In this document: positions 11,637-22,332 of the stretch, piece after piece
How positions within the stretch are numbered: the first letter of the stretch is position 1
Layout of the letters: each line of letters begins with the position of its first letter
Assembly (NCBI GenBank): GCA_002077065.1
Contig: NAJO01000012.1
Span: 620,001 to 684,000, forward strand
DNA: 64,000 bases
Direction: 5' to 3'
From: Cryoendolithus antarcticus
Taxonomy: Eukaryota > Ascomycota > Dothideomycetes > Cladosporiales > Cladosporiaceae
Program-made: the position numbers and the translations under genes
The notes under the pieces: model-generated
What the model saw: only the letters and a program-made list of their open reading frames with translations
What the model was told of the DNA's origin: nothing
Databases searched by the model: none

Positions 11637-12271
11637 ATGTCTATTCCTGGGAACATCATCACAGCGCCGCCGCCTTCCTCTTTCGACGATGACATTTCGT
11701 TCGAGGAAAGTCGCTGGCAAAAGCTGCGGAGGAAGTTGATCGAGGAGCCGCTCATACCGCTAGGATGCGCGCTGACATGTTGGGCACTATATGAAGCGTA
11801 TGTTCAATGTCCATGAACGTTGTGACCTTGGCTGATCATGTACGCAGCACCAAATCCATGCGCTCGGGCGACAAGCACCGCACAAACCGCATGTTCCGCC
11901 GACGTATTTACGCCCAAGGTTTCACTATCATTGCCATGGTCGCTGGCTCAGCATACTGGGAAAACGATCGTTCGAAACGGAAGGAGTTCGGCGAGCTGAG
12001 CGAGGAGAAGCGGAAGCGGGAGAAGAGGGATGCGTGGATTCGGGAGTTGGAGGTGCGAGATGAGGAGGAGCAGGAGTTGCGGAAGGTGAGGGATCGAATG
12101 GTGCTTGGAGGAAGGGCTGAGAGGAAAGGAGTGAGTGAAGAGGAGGCGAGAAGACTAGAGAAGGGTGGTGGTGCTGGGAGTATACGGAGTGCAGTTGAAC
12201 GAGGGGAGGGGAATGGACTTCGAGGGCCGATACTAAGGGCTGTGCGGCATCTATGGGAAGAGAGAGGATGA
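11637..12271 (+). CDS. RCF1: Respiratory supercomplex factor 1 (HIG1 domain)
   Basis: Inner mitochondrial membrane protein that supports complex III-IV supercomplex assembly. Two exons, 11637-11797 and 11848-12271, with a 50-base GTATGT...CAG intron give 194 residues. The HIG1 domain occupies roughly residues 20-105: [18 protein letters not shown] precedes the first membrane helix ([14 protein letters not shown]), the conserved loop [20 protein letters not shown] follows, then the second helix ([13 protein letters not shown]). The C-terminal half is a highly charged Glu/Arg coiled coil, as in fungal Rcf1. The start at 11637 is chosen because the upstream ATG at 11582 hits a stop. Confidence 0.93.
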
Positions 12272-12619
12272 CGTGGTATTAAGCATACCGTACAATCTTT
12301 GATTCGCGTACACACTGTATGACTACATACTCTTCCGCAGGAGCTCCACCGTCGCCCTAGTCTCCTGATGTACGCTGGGCGTTTGATACTCACGCAAAGC
12401 AGCAATTTTCTGCCGTCTGAGCGCTGACAAGAATATAAGGTCCCGTTGATCGTTTGCGAGGTATCATCTGGATTCTCTCCAATTGCGTCCGTACTGATGC
12501 AGGACGACAATGCGCAGGACGCGACCTTCAGACGATCAGGGCTACTCTGCGACGATTGGCTACGAACAGCTTGCCGGAAAGCGTCCACTATTTTGATGTC
12601 AGTCATCAGAGCGGCATAA
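12272..12619. other. Intergenic between convergent RCF1 and esterase copy
   Basis: Expected 3' UTR space. Nothing recognisable. Confidence 0.5.
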
Positions 12620-13579
12620 TCAGATTCCATCGAAACATGCCTTGTTGAAGAACTTCACAATCAATGGGGTGGCATTAATATTCGAATAGTTTCCACCAAC
12701 ACTCGGCCACGTATGGCCTACACCCTCGATCTTGTAATGAGTGGTCAAGCCGGACGAGCTGCCAGACCCGAACGTGTACTTTGTGACGCCTCCGTCGTAC
12801 AAGCTGCTGGAGTGATTGCTGGTTCCAAGGTCGTTCCGCACAGCCCACTCAATCACAAAGTGTGGTATGTCCGGTAGACACCTGTGTCGCCTCGGACCGC
12901 CAGCGTACGGGATCACGCCGTCATTCGTTCCGTGGAATTCTAACACCGGGAACGGCGTTCGTCCATTGCAAGGGATCGGTACAGTAGCAGGTTTGCAATC
13001 GTCCTCTGTAGTGCCTTGATAGTACGCTCCAGATACACCGGCGACAGCAGCGATCTTCTTTGAAGCCGTCGAATCGCAGGCTAGAATTCTAGCAGCAAAG
13101 CTACCGCCATTACTCATACCCGTGACGTAGACCCGGTCGTTATCAAGACAGTACTGCTTGCCTAGACTATCGAGCATGTCCAGCGTGAATCCCACATCAT
13201 CTGTCTTGGCCTTTGGGTCGCCTTGCCACTAGTTGTTGATGTCATCGGGGTACACTACCGGCATCTCAGGGTTGAAGTCTGCCTCGGAGAGCTTAGAGCG
13301 GCGTTCCTGTTAAGAGCCCGACTTGCCGCGCCCGTGGTAAGAAAAGATCAGGCCACGCGGGACATCCGGGGTGTAGGTGGTGGGTATATGAAGGAGGAAA
13401 GTGCGAGGGTCGCCTTTGGTGGTGGTGAAGTTGACTTCATTGCTCGAGCCTGTGCCACCAGTCGTTATACCAGGCGCAAGCGCTTTGCCACAGCCTTGAG
13501 TTGAGTTGGCGACGGTGAGCGTGCTGTAGAGACCTGCGGCGCTGAGGAGAGCAGAGAGGTGTCTCATGATGACCATCAT
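12620..13579 (-). pseudogene. CE1 feruloyl-esterase/PHB-depolymerase-like, copy 1, two in-frame stops
   Basis: Secreted alpha/beta hydrolase of the feruloyl esterase / polyhydroxybutyrate depolymerase type, which cleaves feruloyl esters in plant cell wall. A signal peptide (MRHLSALLSAAGLYSTLTVA) is followed by GCGKALAPG. The catalytic set is intact: nucleophile in GMSNGG (about 13104-13120), acid in FHGTNDG and His in GVGHTWP. The frame is continuous over 320 codons but is cut by TAA at 13312-13310 and TAG at 13231-13229. Aligned to the second copy at 15-16 kb, the TAA replaces Gln (SGMQQE) and the TAG replaces Glu (ENEWQGDP), so these are real substitutions and not introns. It may still express in relatives. 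Confidence 0.8.
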
Positions 13580-14542
13580 GTCCGTTAAGTAAGCTAGTGA
13601 GGGGACTAGGCAAGGCCGGGCTGCTCTTCTTGTATGTACATAATGTCGAGCTAATTCTTACACACGGCTGGTGAAAACGAGTGTAGGATGTAGCTTTCAT
13701 GGGACACGAGGCGCATCCCTACCCAGTCGGGCATCCGGTCGAGGTTGCTTCGAAAGGAAGTGATCCCGGACACGAGATCGTGAGCGTAGCTGAGGTCACT
13801 CTCCCGTGCAACTGACAAAGAAGACCGCCTACCTAGTGCTGCTCATCGTGTCATGGCGTGCGTGGGTTCCTCTGTTCATCGTGGTGTGAAGGCGATGTGG
13901 CACCATCTACTGCAGCACTGCAGAGGCAAGGGTTTGGTTTCTTCCCAATGTGATACAGCACAAGATAATCTCGGCAATGCGGTCACAATGCTGAGAGTGA
14001 TCGGCAGAGGAATGGCATCCTTCCCGAGACCTTGATGCATCCCTTGCATACTCCACTTATCCGAAACGGGTAGCCCGTCGGTAGCACTGAGTCAGCCTGG
14101 ATGTGGCAGTGCGCGTAAATAGAATGAGGTCGTCCATGATCGTTCATGTATAGCTTGAAAGGAGCGTGAGACGTCACATGAACCTCACTGATTTAGGCGG
14201 TAACTACCTAATGGCCGAATACAGTGCTTGGAAATACCTTCGTAACACCAGAGATTTGTTAGAAGGAAATCGCCCCAAACTCGTCCTCAAATCCCATTAG
14301 TTCTCCTCGATGATACCCGTATCACTAACAAAAGCACTGCTACATTATCTACGACAGTAGTTGGCTAATATCTAGGCCGATCGCTGTGACGGGAGTCAGT
14401 CTCAGCGACCCACTTCCCTCCCTCCAACATCCGTCGCCGCAGACTCGCCTCAGCCTTGCCCACCCTTGATCGCAACCTGCGGAAATGGCCCACCGCTCCT
14501 GCTGACCTGACTCGGCAGCCCAACTTTCCTCTGACACGAAAG
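13580..14542. other. Intergenic, no gene supported
   Basis: Nearly 1 kb upstream of esterase copy 1. It should carry that gene's former promoter. No convincing ORF; the short ones lack domain-like composition. The left-hand exon(s) of the PAN-like fragment could extend into 14350-14540. Confidence 0.45.
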
Positions 14543-14986
14543 TCACCATACATAATTGACCATGACCGCATGCCCACACTTCGTATCGTTCGCGCACAGC
14601 GCAATACACGTCGGAAAGTCCATCTTCACCGAGCTATCTGTCGATGCATACGCGCCGTTGGGTGTGTTCGCGCCGCAGAAGGTCTGCAAAGTCTTACCGT
14701 TGGAAATGAAGTTTTGGCCATCTCCTGTGGGGCAGATGTCGGTTGGAGCCGGTGGAGAAGAGGAGGAGCTGGAGCTGGATCTTGAGGACGTAGTGGTCAG
14801 GGAGGTGGTCTTGGACGATGCTGTGGTCAATGTATTTGCGGAACTCGAAGACGTTGAAGTGTTCACGGAGCTGGTCTTGATCGAGGTTGTGGCAACGCTG
14901 CTTGCGGAGCTCGAAGATGTTGGGAGAGCTGACGTAGTCGAAGAGCCAGTCTTCGTCGAGCTGGTGCTTCTGAAGGAGGTGCTCAA
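14543..14986 (-). CDS. Ser/Thr-rich linker plus PAN/Apple-like cysteine domain (fragment)
   Basis: About 80 residues of nearly pure Ser/Thr, typical of an O-glycosylated fungal linker, lead into a cysteine domain of about 60 residues (DICPTGDGQNF, LQTFCGANTPNG, CIALCANDTKCGHAVMVNY) that resembles fungal PAN/Apple modules. The frame extends upstream to a possible CAG acceptor at about 15023. At the 3' end VNY is followed by GTATGG, a likely donor, so the true C terminus lies in a further exon I cannot place. It could be a former C-terminal module of esterase copy 2, which lies immediately upstream and ends in its own TGA at 15073, or a separate secreted-protein remnant. Confidence 0.4.
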   Translation of the reverse strand: MSTSFRSTSSTKTGSSTTSALPTSSSSASSVATTSIKTSSVNTSTSSSSANTLTTASSKTTSLTTTSSRSSSSSSSSPPAPTDICPTGDGQNFISNGKTLQTFCGANTPNGAYASTDSSVKMDFPTCIALCANDTKCGHAVMVNYVW

Positions 14987-15072
14987 TGAAGTCGAGCTCG
15001 ATGCAGGGCTGGCTACGGCGACCCTGCCAGACAGCGTCCACTGTTATCAGGTCAGGCATCGAGTGTCTACGG

Positions 15073-16075
15073 TCAATAAGGTTCGAACAGATTGAGACCT
15101 ACGCTGTTGAAGAAATCCATGATCACCGGCGCAGCATCGAGGTAATTGCCGTTGGCAACACTTGGCCACGAACTAGCCATACCATCAATCTTATAGTGCG
15201 TCGTCAACCCAGCTGCATCCCCTGCACCGAAGGCGGTCTTCGTCACACTGCCATTGAACAAGCTACTCAATTGAATGGTGCCGCTGGCACAGTTCCACCC
15301 AGCCCAATTTGCGATGAAGCGCTGCAAGCTTGGCATGCACTCGCTGCGCATCAGGCCACCCGCGTAGGGCGCCAAGGCATCGTTAGTATCATGAAAGTCA
15401 AGTATCGGGAGTGGTCTCCGCCCGGGATTGCAATAGATCGGTGCTGTGTCGCCCGTACAGCTTGTCCCGGTATGATTTTTGCGAGTAGTATGCGCCCGAT
15501 ACACCTGCAACGGCAGCAAGCTGTTTTGAAGCGGGATCGCACGCCAGAATGTTGTTCCCGAAACCGCCTCCGTTGCCCATACCAGTGGCGTATATTCGTT
15601 CCGTGTCGATGCAGAAATTGGACTTGGCATAGGTGATTGCATTAACGGCAAGGGTCAAGTCGTCCGTGGTCGCCGCTGGATCACCTTGCCACTCGTTCTC
15701 GATGCCGTCGGGGTAGATTACCAGCATATCGGGGTTGATAGCAGGATCGGAGAGCTTAAAGAGCGCTTCTTGCTGCATGCCAGATTCGCCGCGGTCGTGA
15801 AAGGAGATGATCAGACCGCGTGCGATGCTCTGGTTGTAGTTCTTGTGTATGTGGAGCAGGCCAGTGCGAGAGCCGTAGAAGACTGTGCCGCTGGCATCAG
15901 GGAATACGACTCTGTTACCGGATCCTTGGCCGCCTAGGGTGAAGCCTGAGGGGATCCCCGGCACGGCACCAAGCTCGCCGATGCAGTTCTTGCTCCTGGC
16001 TGCGCTAGAGAAGGCATTGAGGCAGCAGAGGATGAGCCACGGGAGAAGCTTAAACGGAGGAAAGCCGTGGTTCAT
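15073..16075 (-). pseudogene. CE1 esterase-like, copy 2, frameshifted and lacking catalytic Ser and His
   Basis: Paralogue of the copy at 12.6-13.6 kb: signal-like N terminus from the ATG at 16075 (FPPFKLLPWLILCCLNAF), then GLIISFHDRGESG and YPDGIENEWQGDP. The frame switches by one base at a T5 run on the plus strand (15476-15480); removing one base restores the paralogue-like sequence from GAYYS onward. The expected nucleophile motif GMSNGG reads GMGNGG here, and the His motif GHTWP reads ASSWP, so two triad residues are gone whatever the frameshift status. It is either a dead pseudogene or a catalytically dead pseudoenzyme with a sequencing error. An in-frame ATG at 16117 is an alternative start. 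Confidence 0.78.
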
Positions 16076-16448
16076 TATAGCTTCCGCGAATACAATATCG
16101 CGATCAAAGGACGCCATTAAAGGCCATCACTGCGCAAGAGACTTGCCCTGGGCATGCCAAGGAGCTGAGGTTGGCCCAGGTGAGTGTTCACAAGCAGATC
16201 GAACCTAGACTCTGCTCTCCGCATTCCAATGCTCTGCGCATCAAAGTTGCGGGCACTGCGCCTTTGTTACGAAGACTCTCAGCGATAAGAACGCACCATC
16301 TTATCCTGCAATGTTGGTCATGTGCATCCATTTAGCAGTGCGATTTGGGCCCTCCGTAAGGTGCAAAACCAGCTTGGGACTGAAATTTTCCGAAGGTCTT
16401 CCAATGCATTGGGGACCCAGATCGGTGAGCCAGTGAACGCTACGTTGC
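16076..16448. other. Intergenic, no gene supported
   Basis: Upstream flank of esterase copy 2 and 3' flank of the EF-hand/ZZ gene. Nothing specific recognised. Confidence 0.5.
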
Positions 16449-17996
16449 TCAGAAGCTAGCATATTGCAGCCAGCTTGTGATTAGTCCGCGCATCTCTTCG
16501 TCCTCACTCGCCTTTTCAGTGACCTCTTCGAAACTCATCCGCACTACACCTTCATCATTCGCCTCTACCCCGGCGAAAATTGGATCCAGCATCTTCTCAA
16601 AGCCCTCTTCGAGCACGTGCCACATGAGATCTGACGTTGTGGCAGACTCCGCAGTCCGAGCGACGCAGTCGTCATCAATGATACCCAACATGCGCATATC
16701 ATCTTCGTCCAGCTTATCCAGGTCAATGTCGAGACCAGTCGCTCCGGCTCGAGATCGATCGGTCTCACTGGGTGTGACCTCATCCTCTGAAGCTGCCCGG
16801 TGCGTCGTAGCTGGGCGCTGTTGATCAGGCGAAGCTCGCTGAGGGTCGTCACTGTCGACGATGATTGTTCTGATACCGGGTAGCGGTTCAAGATCGTGAT
16901 GTACACTTTCGGCCTTCCCATGCAACGGCCTGGTCGCCCCAGGCGGTACATCGTCCTCATGGAACAATGCACTTAGCGGCTGGCTGGACTTGATCATGTC
17001 CGAAGACGTCTTCGTATGTGCCTCGGCCGCCATTTCAATGAGATCCGCAGTAATTTGGCTATCGAGCAGGTACTTCGCCCTGAACATGCGTAGAAAGTCG
17101 GCTGGCTCCAAATAACCATCGTTGTCAATGTCGTAACCTCGGAGCGCAGGCTCAAGTGATCGAAACCGGTTGCCGCCACGGATATAGGCCATACCACGGC
17201 TAAAGTCATCGAACAGGATCGCGCCTTTGGAATCGCTGTCGTAGAATGCGAACATACGATCGTAGAGATGTACCGATGGCGGTCTGCCGTGCCAGCGGTG
17301 CGATGTCATCGCAAAATCGAATGCTCTGCGATTGATTGCGGTACGTCGCGAACCGTCGAGGCGTACGAGCTCCGCGTTCGCGAGACAGTGAAATTGCTCC
17401 CACCATGCAAAGATGTCATGCTCCTTCACTTGCAAAGACTGCGAGAGCGCTTGAATATCCTGTGGCGACGGTGGCCACGGGAAGTGAGTCAGCTTACCCG
17501 GATACCAGGGCTCCAAAGGCTTGCTAGGCTGTGAGAGCACTGGCAACGGGATTTTGATCTTCGCAAAGACATGCGTGATGGGATGCTGCGTTGTGGCCTC
17601 GCAAGTCGAACATAAATCGTAGTCCGCGCAATTCAAGCAGTGGTATCGAACACTGCGAATTGGCAGCATTCCGCAACCCTCACAGAAGATGCCGCGATGT
17701 TGAAATCCCTTCCGCTTGGCGTTGTCCTCGGCAATGTGATAGAGCAGAGCTTTCAGGCCCTGACTGTGATCCTCATCTGCAGTGACAGACACCTCAGTGT
17801 TTGCGAGTTCATCGGCCGGAGGTTCAGCGGCGCCACCCATGCCCTGCAGCTGATGGACGCGACGTGACCGACGTACAGCGTTACTCCTACGTAACCGCGT
17901 ACCAGAGTCGACACTAGCCACCGTGTAGATGATGTAGATGCCGTATACCGCGGCGATGCTTACGCCAGCGATCACAGCGGGATGATAGCGAGACAT
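16449..17996 (-). CDS. Membrane-anchored ZZ zinc finger / EF-hand protein
   Basis: Single exon of 515 residues. It opens with one N-terminal membrane helix (about residues 8-27, VIAGVSIAAVYGIYIIYTVA). A ZZ-type zinc finger follows near 105-150: FCEGCGMLPI, YHCLNCADYDLCSTCE and a closing His pair in TTQHPITHVF. A conserved DIFAWWEQFHCLAN region comes next, then EF-hand-like calcium loops (DSDSKGAILFDDF, DIDNDGYLEPADF) around 255-320. The C-terminal 150 residues are acidic and low in order. The architecture suggests a calcium-responsive membrane-tethered adaptor; no enzyme domain is visible. It is a conserved fungal architecture without a name I can assign securely. Confidence 0.82.
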   Translation of the reverse strand: MSRYHPAVIAGVSIAAVYGIYIIYTVASVDSGTRLRRSNAVRRSRRVHQLQGMGGAAEPPADELANTEVSVTADEDHSQGLKALLYHIAEDNAKRKGFQHRGIFCEGCGMLPIRSVRYHCLNCADYDLCSTCEATTQHPITHVFAKIKIPLPVLSQPSKPLEPWYPGKLTHFPWPPSPQDIQALSQSLQVKEHDIFAWWEQFHCLANAELVRLDGSRRTAINRRAFDFAMTSHRWHGRPPSVHLYDRMFAFYDSDSKGAILFDDFSRGMAYIRGGNRFRSLEPALRGYDIDNDGYLEPADFLRMFRAKYLLDSQITADLIEMAAEAHTKTSSDMIKSSQPLSALFHEDDVPPGATRPLHGKAESVHHDLEPLPGIRTIIVDSDDPQRASPDQQRPATTHRAASEDEVTPSETDRSRAGATGLDIDLDKLDEDDMRMLGIIDDDCVARTAESATTSDLMWHVLEEGFEKMLDPIFAGVEANDEGVVRMSFEEVTEKASEDEEMRGLITSWLQYASF

Positions 17997-18590
17997 CCGG
18001 TGCTGATGGAGTCATGTCGAAGGCAGAAGCGACGTTGTTGTCCGTGATGTCAACAGAAGTTGACAAAGAAAGGTAGCTGCCATAAGCATGCGAAGTCAAC
18101 GGAGTGTTCTTGCACGGGTTGCTATGGAGTGCTTCGGGAGTTTCGAAAACCCGAGCGATCTCTGTGTAGCATCACCATCATCAACGTTCGATCTGTACGG
18201 TGTCGATCATATTATATCAAGACTAAGGCACTAATGGGGTCTCTCTTCGCTACTTGGGCCAGCTCTTTCGCGTCAAACACCGAAGCGACAAGGGCAACTC
18301 CCGCATTGATCAACCTGAGGGACAGATGCCATGTGGCCTTGGGACTTTCCTCGTCAACCTCTTAGAGTCGCATTGTCTATACCACAACGTCGCGAGCACG
18401 CAGATAGAAGCTCTGTCTACTAAATCGAAGAATCGGAGATCAAGACTGAAAACTACATTCAGCTATGTTCAATGCAACAAAACGGGCGATTTCAGCCGCT
18501 CTCTTGCAAGTCGGGCCCGCTTGTTTACAAGACCACACTCACATCATGTACTCTAGCGTGTCGAACGGTAATGCTAAACTTGCAGGCTAG
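17997..18590. other. Intergenic, no gene supported
   Basis: Promoter side of the ZZ/EF-hand gene and 3' flank of the Hsp31-like gene. Short ORFs only. Confidence 0.5.
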
Positions 18591-19472
18591 CTACCCCCGA
18601 GTCGCCACATCCTCCAGCAAGGTGCTGGCAGCCAACTTGCCCAGGTTGTTCGATGCTAACGGCGAATCTCCAGTAATCACATACCAACCTCTATGCGTCT
18701 CTCCGGTAATTCCCGGGTTCACCGGCGTGATCCCAAGCTTCCGCAGCTTCTCGCCCACCAACCACGGCATCTTACCAGGAATACACCTGATCTCTATATT
18801 TGCGCCAGTGTCGAGCGAATCGGGGAAGACAGCGACCTTGTAGCCTTCGTATATGAACTTGCTGCCTTCTGGCTTGCCAACACCGGCCGCGAGCATGCTT
18901 GCTGGACCGTGGCATAGAGAGATGTAATATCGCTTGTTGGCATCTGCCCAGCGGAGGATATCGCCGACGGTCTTTGAGAAGGGAACGTCGTTCAGTACGC
19001 CGTGACCACCGGGAATGAAGACACCGATGTAGGGCGTACTCTTATCAAAGCCAGTGCCCCAGACTTCTTGCAAGGTCATTGGCTTGCGGAGCTTCTGCTT
19101 GTACTTCTCGAAAAAGCCCTTGACAACTTGGTCGTCCGCAGGAAAAGCCCACATCTCGAACTTGACCGGATCGCCGGAAATGGTGGCGATGTCGATCTCG
19201 AAGCCAGCTGAGTCTAGATGCAATAGAGGCAGGAGCATCTCGACCGGATGATTGCCTGTCGAGAAGAACTCACCGCCTGCCATCTCGAGGAACCTTTCTT
19301 GCGTGGCGATGAGAAGAATTCTCCATTGACCGCCTTTTTGGGCGTTTGGGAAGTCGGCACCATCAAATTCGGTCTTCGGTGGAACATATTGGGTCAATGA
19401 GTATGGTGATAGGAACCAGGCGTCAGACTCAGCTTGATCTGCGACGGGCTTGCGACTCGAAGACTCCGGCAT
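18591..19472 (-). CDS. Hsp31/HchA-type DJ-1/PfpI family protein (glyoxalase III-like)
   Basis: Class I glutamine amidotransferase-like fold of the HchA group, which converts methylglyoxal to lactate without cofactor and acts as a chaperone/deglycase. 293 residues, like E. coli HchA. Conserved blocks are DAWFLSPYSLTQY, GGEFFSTGNHPVEMLLPL, FEIDIATISG, VFIPGGHGVLNDVP and the nucleophile elbow LCHGPASML, with Cys followed by His. The C-terminal TGDSPLASNNLGKLAA block is also typical. An upstream exon (19695-19591, 35 codons) with a perfect GTAAGT donor could splice in frame to 19478 and extend the N terminus; because the family normally starts near MPESS, I keep the ATG at 19472. Confidence 0.92.
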   Translation of the reverse strand: MPESSSRKPVADQAESDAWFLSPYSLTQYVPPKTEFDGADFPNAQKGGQWRILLIATQERFLEMAGGEFFSTGNHPVEMLLPLLHLDSAGFEIDIATISGDPVKFEMWAFPADDQVVKGFFEKYKQKLRKPMTLQEVWGTGFDKSTPYIGVFIPGGHGVLNDVPFSKTVGDILRWADANKRYYISLCHGPASMLAAGVGKPEGSKFIYEGYKVAVFPDSLDTGANIEIRCIPGKMPWLVGEKLRKLGITPVNPGITGETHRGWYVITGDSPLASNNLGKLAASTLLEDVATRG

Positions 19473-19919
19473 GATGAGCTGGCGGACAACGAAGAAGACA
19501 CGGTGTTGTTATGTGCACGCGACAAAGGAGAGGTAATGTGAGGGAAGCTGCGTATGCAATGAAAGAGAAGTCAGGCAGATCAAGACTTACCTTTGGACGT
19601 GTGAGATCGTGGAGCTTCGCCATATCTTCCAGTAAAGTTCGCAAAGCTACTGTATGAAGCTCAGATCCCTGCATCGATGGCTTGTCCCTTCGCATTTACC
19701 GAATCAGTATTCATGTCGTCCTTCAGCTGGCCGTGGGTCACGTATGCCACTCAAGAACACCCTCATGGGACTCGTCATTGTTGTCCGTCCACGTCCACAC
19801 TCCCATCTTGATCCCCCGCTCATCATCGCAAGCACCATAGGTCCATAATGGCGTTTACCTATACCATTTGGACCCATCCCATCGCGTAGCACGCAAGCTC
19901 GATGCAAGACTCGTTAAGT
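19473..19919. other. Upstream region of the Hsp31-like gene, possible 5' exon
   Basis: Contains a candidate 5' exon (19695-19591, minus) ahead of a 112-base intron. The rest, to the 3' end of the next gene at 19920, shows nothing recognisable. Confidence 0.4.
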
Positions 19920-21347
19920 TCACGAATCCGGATCCCAGGTATCCTGCGCGCAACGAATCTTGCAAGAGCATCTTGCAGGGAGATCCCAGCTCTCGATTTG
20001 GCCGTCGTATTCCGTGATCTCCTCCACCTTGACCTCACTCTCGGTATCAATCTGCAGTCTAACACCTCCATCGTCCTCATCTTTGTCCGCACCAGACAGC
20101 CATTCATCGTAATCGAGGAGTTTGAGCGTCGAGGCCAGCAAGCCGTACTGCTCCCGCTTCGTCTTCCATGCCGCTTTCCACGCCGCGTTGGCGCTCTCAA
20201 AGGCAACCTTCTGCACGGTCTTGATGTATCCGGTCAACGCCACCGGATGCCCCTTCACATGTTCCCATGCTACTTCCACGATCCAGCCCACGACAGTCTC
20301 CTGGCAAGCTTCATCAAGCCACTTCCAGGAAGTCGTCGTGCCAGGGGGTACAAATCTCAGCTCAAGCGACGTGAGCTGCATGCTGCGCAGCATACCAGCG
20401 CAGCTCCGATGTTTGTAGACCAGACGATCCTCGGGGTAATCTCTGTCCATACCGAAGAACCGAAGGAAGTCGTAGTGATTGAGCGAGAGTTCCAATTTCT
20501 GAATGCGAGTGGTAAAGCGCGTGTTCTTGAGCGTACGTTGAAGCACCATGGGATTCGCCACCTTGATGAGCCGACGCCTGTAGAATACCCTGCTGGCCTC
20601 TTCGTACACTTGGCGATTTGTGGGTAAGAGGCCAATCGTGGGCTCGGATTTGCGGGCTCGCCAACGTCTGCGCTTACTCTTTGCTGTGGCGGGATATACT
20701 TCGATCTCGCCTTTAAGAGCAAATTGGAAGATGCTCTCGCGCAGCTCGCCGGGCAATTCCAGTAGTTTGAAGCTCTGGCCGTTGACGCTCCACCACTCAG
20801 CCTGCTTCTCCAGTGCTGCATAACGCCGCTTCGGCTTGTCGATCCGCAGTCGCTTCTCCTTGATCTCGACATGCGCTGCCAGGCGGTCGAGGTAAGCAGA
20901 TACGTGCTGCAGCTTTCGATCGAGTACGATACGCACCTGGCCCTGGAGGTACACAATGGCGAGTGTCCGTGGGAATGCGAGAGAATCGTCGTCATCGATC
21001 AGTGTGAGATCGTAGGCGGACCTGCATCGGGGTTAGCGAGGATTGATATCAGAAGCTCGAAATACGTATGCTCACCACCCGATCTGGTCTTCGCCGTCAA
21101 GAACCGGCGTGGCACCGAAGCTTGCCTTCACGGTGATAGTGATCGTGAAGTTGAGGTAGGTGCGTGTACGCCACTCGTCCGTGTCCCGAAGCAGCAAAGC
21201 CCTGATCAGTGTCGACAGATCAGGCTTGACGCTGCCAGGCTTGTGACGGAGAGCGGTCAAGGCATAGAACTTCGGATCTACGAGCTGCTCTGAATGTGGT
21301 ACCCGCAGGCATGGAGTTGAAATGGCTTCCGAGATTGCCCAAGCCAT
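19920..21347 (-). CDS. 2EXR/F-box-like domain protein
   Basis: Two exons, 21347-21076 and 21021-19920 (54-base intron with a GTGAGC donor), give 457 residues. Mid-protein it carries the FKLLELPGELRESIFQFAL helix-turn motif typical of fungal F-box-like/2EXR proteins, followed by the family's usual LLPTNRQVYEEASRVFYRR segment. The remainder is mixed alpha/beta with Trp-rich parts and an acidic end. These proteins are numerous in Dothideomycetes; a substrate-adaptor role is assumed for F-box members but not shown for this one. The same LPxELRxxIFE motif recurs in the 42-46 kb cluster. Confidence 0.78.
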
Positions 21348-22332
21348 GTCGGTGTGTGGCAGGTGACTGGTGGTTGATATCTAGTGAATGGATGAATCCG
21401 ATGGTGAGTGGAGCAAGTCGCGATCAGTATTATGAAGAGTCGAATAGCCTATCTTACTTCGTAGGCTGAGACGATGTATCAAGTGCATAAGAAAGTAGAC
21501 GAGACGAGTGTATGGGTGTAGTAAGAGAAAGGAAGAGACCAGACGAATCCATGCTTGAGCATGGCACTGGCACGTGCCAATGTGCCTGTGAGTAGGCGTA
21601 TGAGCTACACTTCTCTTCAGGACTGAGGCAGCAGCATCACGGTACTTCTGCGTAGTGTGAGCCCATCGCGGGTAGCATTTGAGGTAAGATGAGGCGTTTG
21701 AGGCGAGCCAGTGATGCCTTGGACGCTGCCGGGGACGACGATCTCCCAGCAGGATATTTTGAAGTAAGGGAGGGTACTGAAAGATCGTGCAAGTGAGATT
21801 GGTCATCGACGTTACCTCCTGGCGTCGGAATCTCTCCACCACGTAGTATCAAGCACTGCTACTGACTACTGGCAGACCAATTCGGATTTACCTGCTGTGG
21901 TTCCTGCTCCTTAGTATATCGAGTAAGAAGTAACTTCCCACTTGGAGAATGGTGCCCAGTATCGCGAGGTCCATCGAAATCGCTGCGCCTAGTGGGAGGA
22001 TCCTAGAATGGGTGCAGGACCTTGGAAATCTTTGTGTGGCCTCGAATCTGAAGAGGTCGGGTTTTCGGCACATGCGCCGCTGCCTCGGCCTTACAATACA
22101 GACTTAAGAATTAGATCATGACTTAAAAGACGGAAATTGTCATGGAAAAATCAGACGAAGGTAACGGGAACAGATGCAAAGCAAGTGAAGTCGGCTGGAG
22201 AACATGAACGATCTACAAAAGTCTTGGCACTGACTACCGTACACCTCCAGCTTCCCGTCCACCTACACCAATTAACACGAGACCATCACCAACGCGTTCG
22301 CAACAAGAGCTACGGCACGACTAGCGATTGCC
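21348..22332. other. Intergenic, no gene firmly supported
   Basis: Divergent space between the 2EXR-like gene and MED8, holding both promoters. A minus-strand frame near 21890-22070 contains a hydrophobic stretch (DLAILGTILQVGSYFLLDIL) ending at a possible GTAAAT donor, but I could not extend it into a gene. Confidence 0.4.

Noticed and set aside
16565..16972. Minus-strand ORF of 135 codons in another frame
   Set aside because: It overlaps the acidic tail of the ZZ/EF-hand gene and has no features of its own.
21381..22073. Minus-strand ORFs with a hydrophobic stretch near 21.9-22.0 kb
   Set aside because: A single hydrophobic segment and one possible donor are not enough; I could not join them into a plausible gene with start, phase-matched exons and stop.
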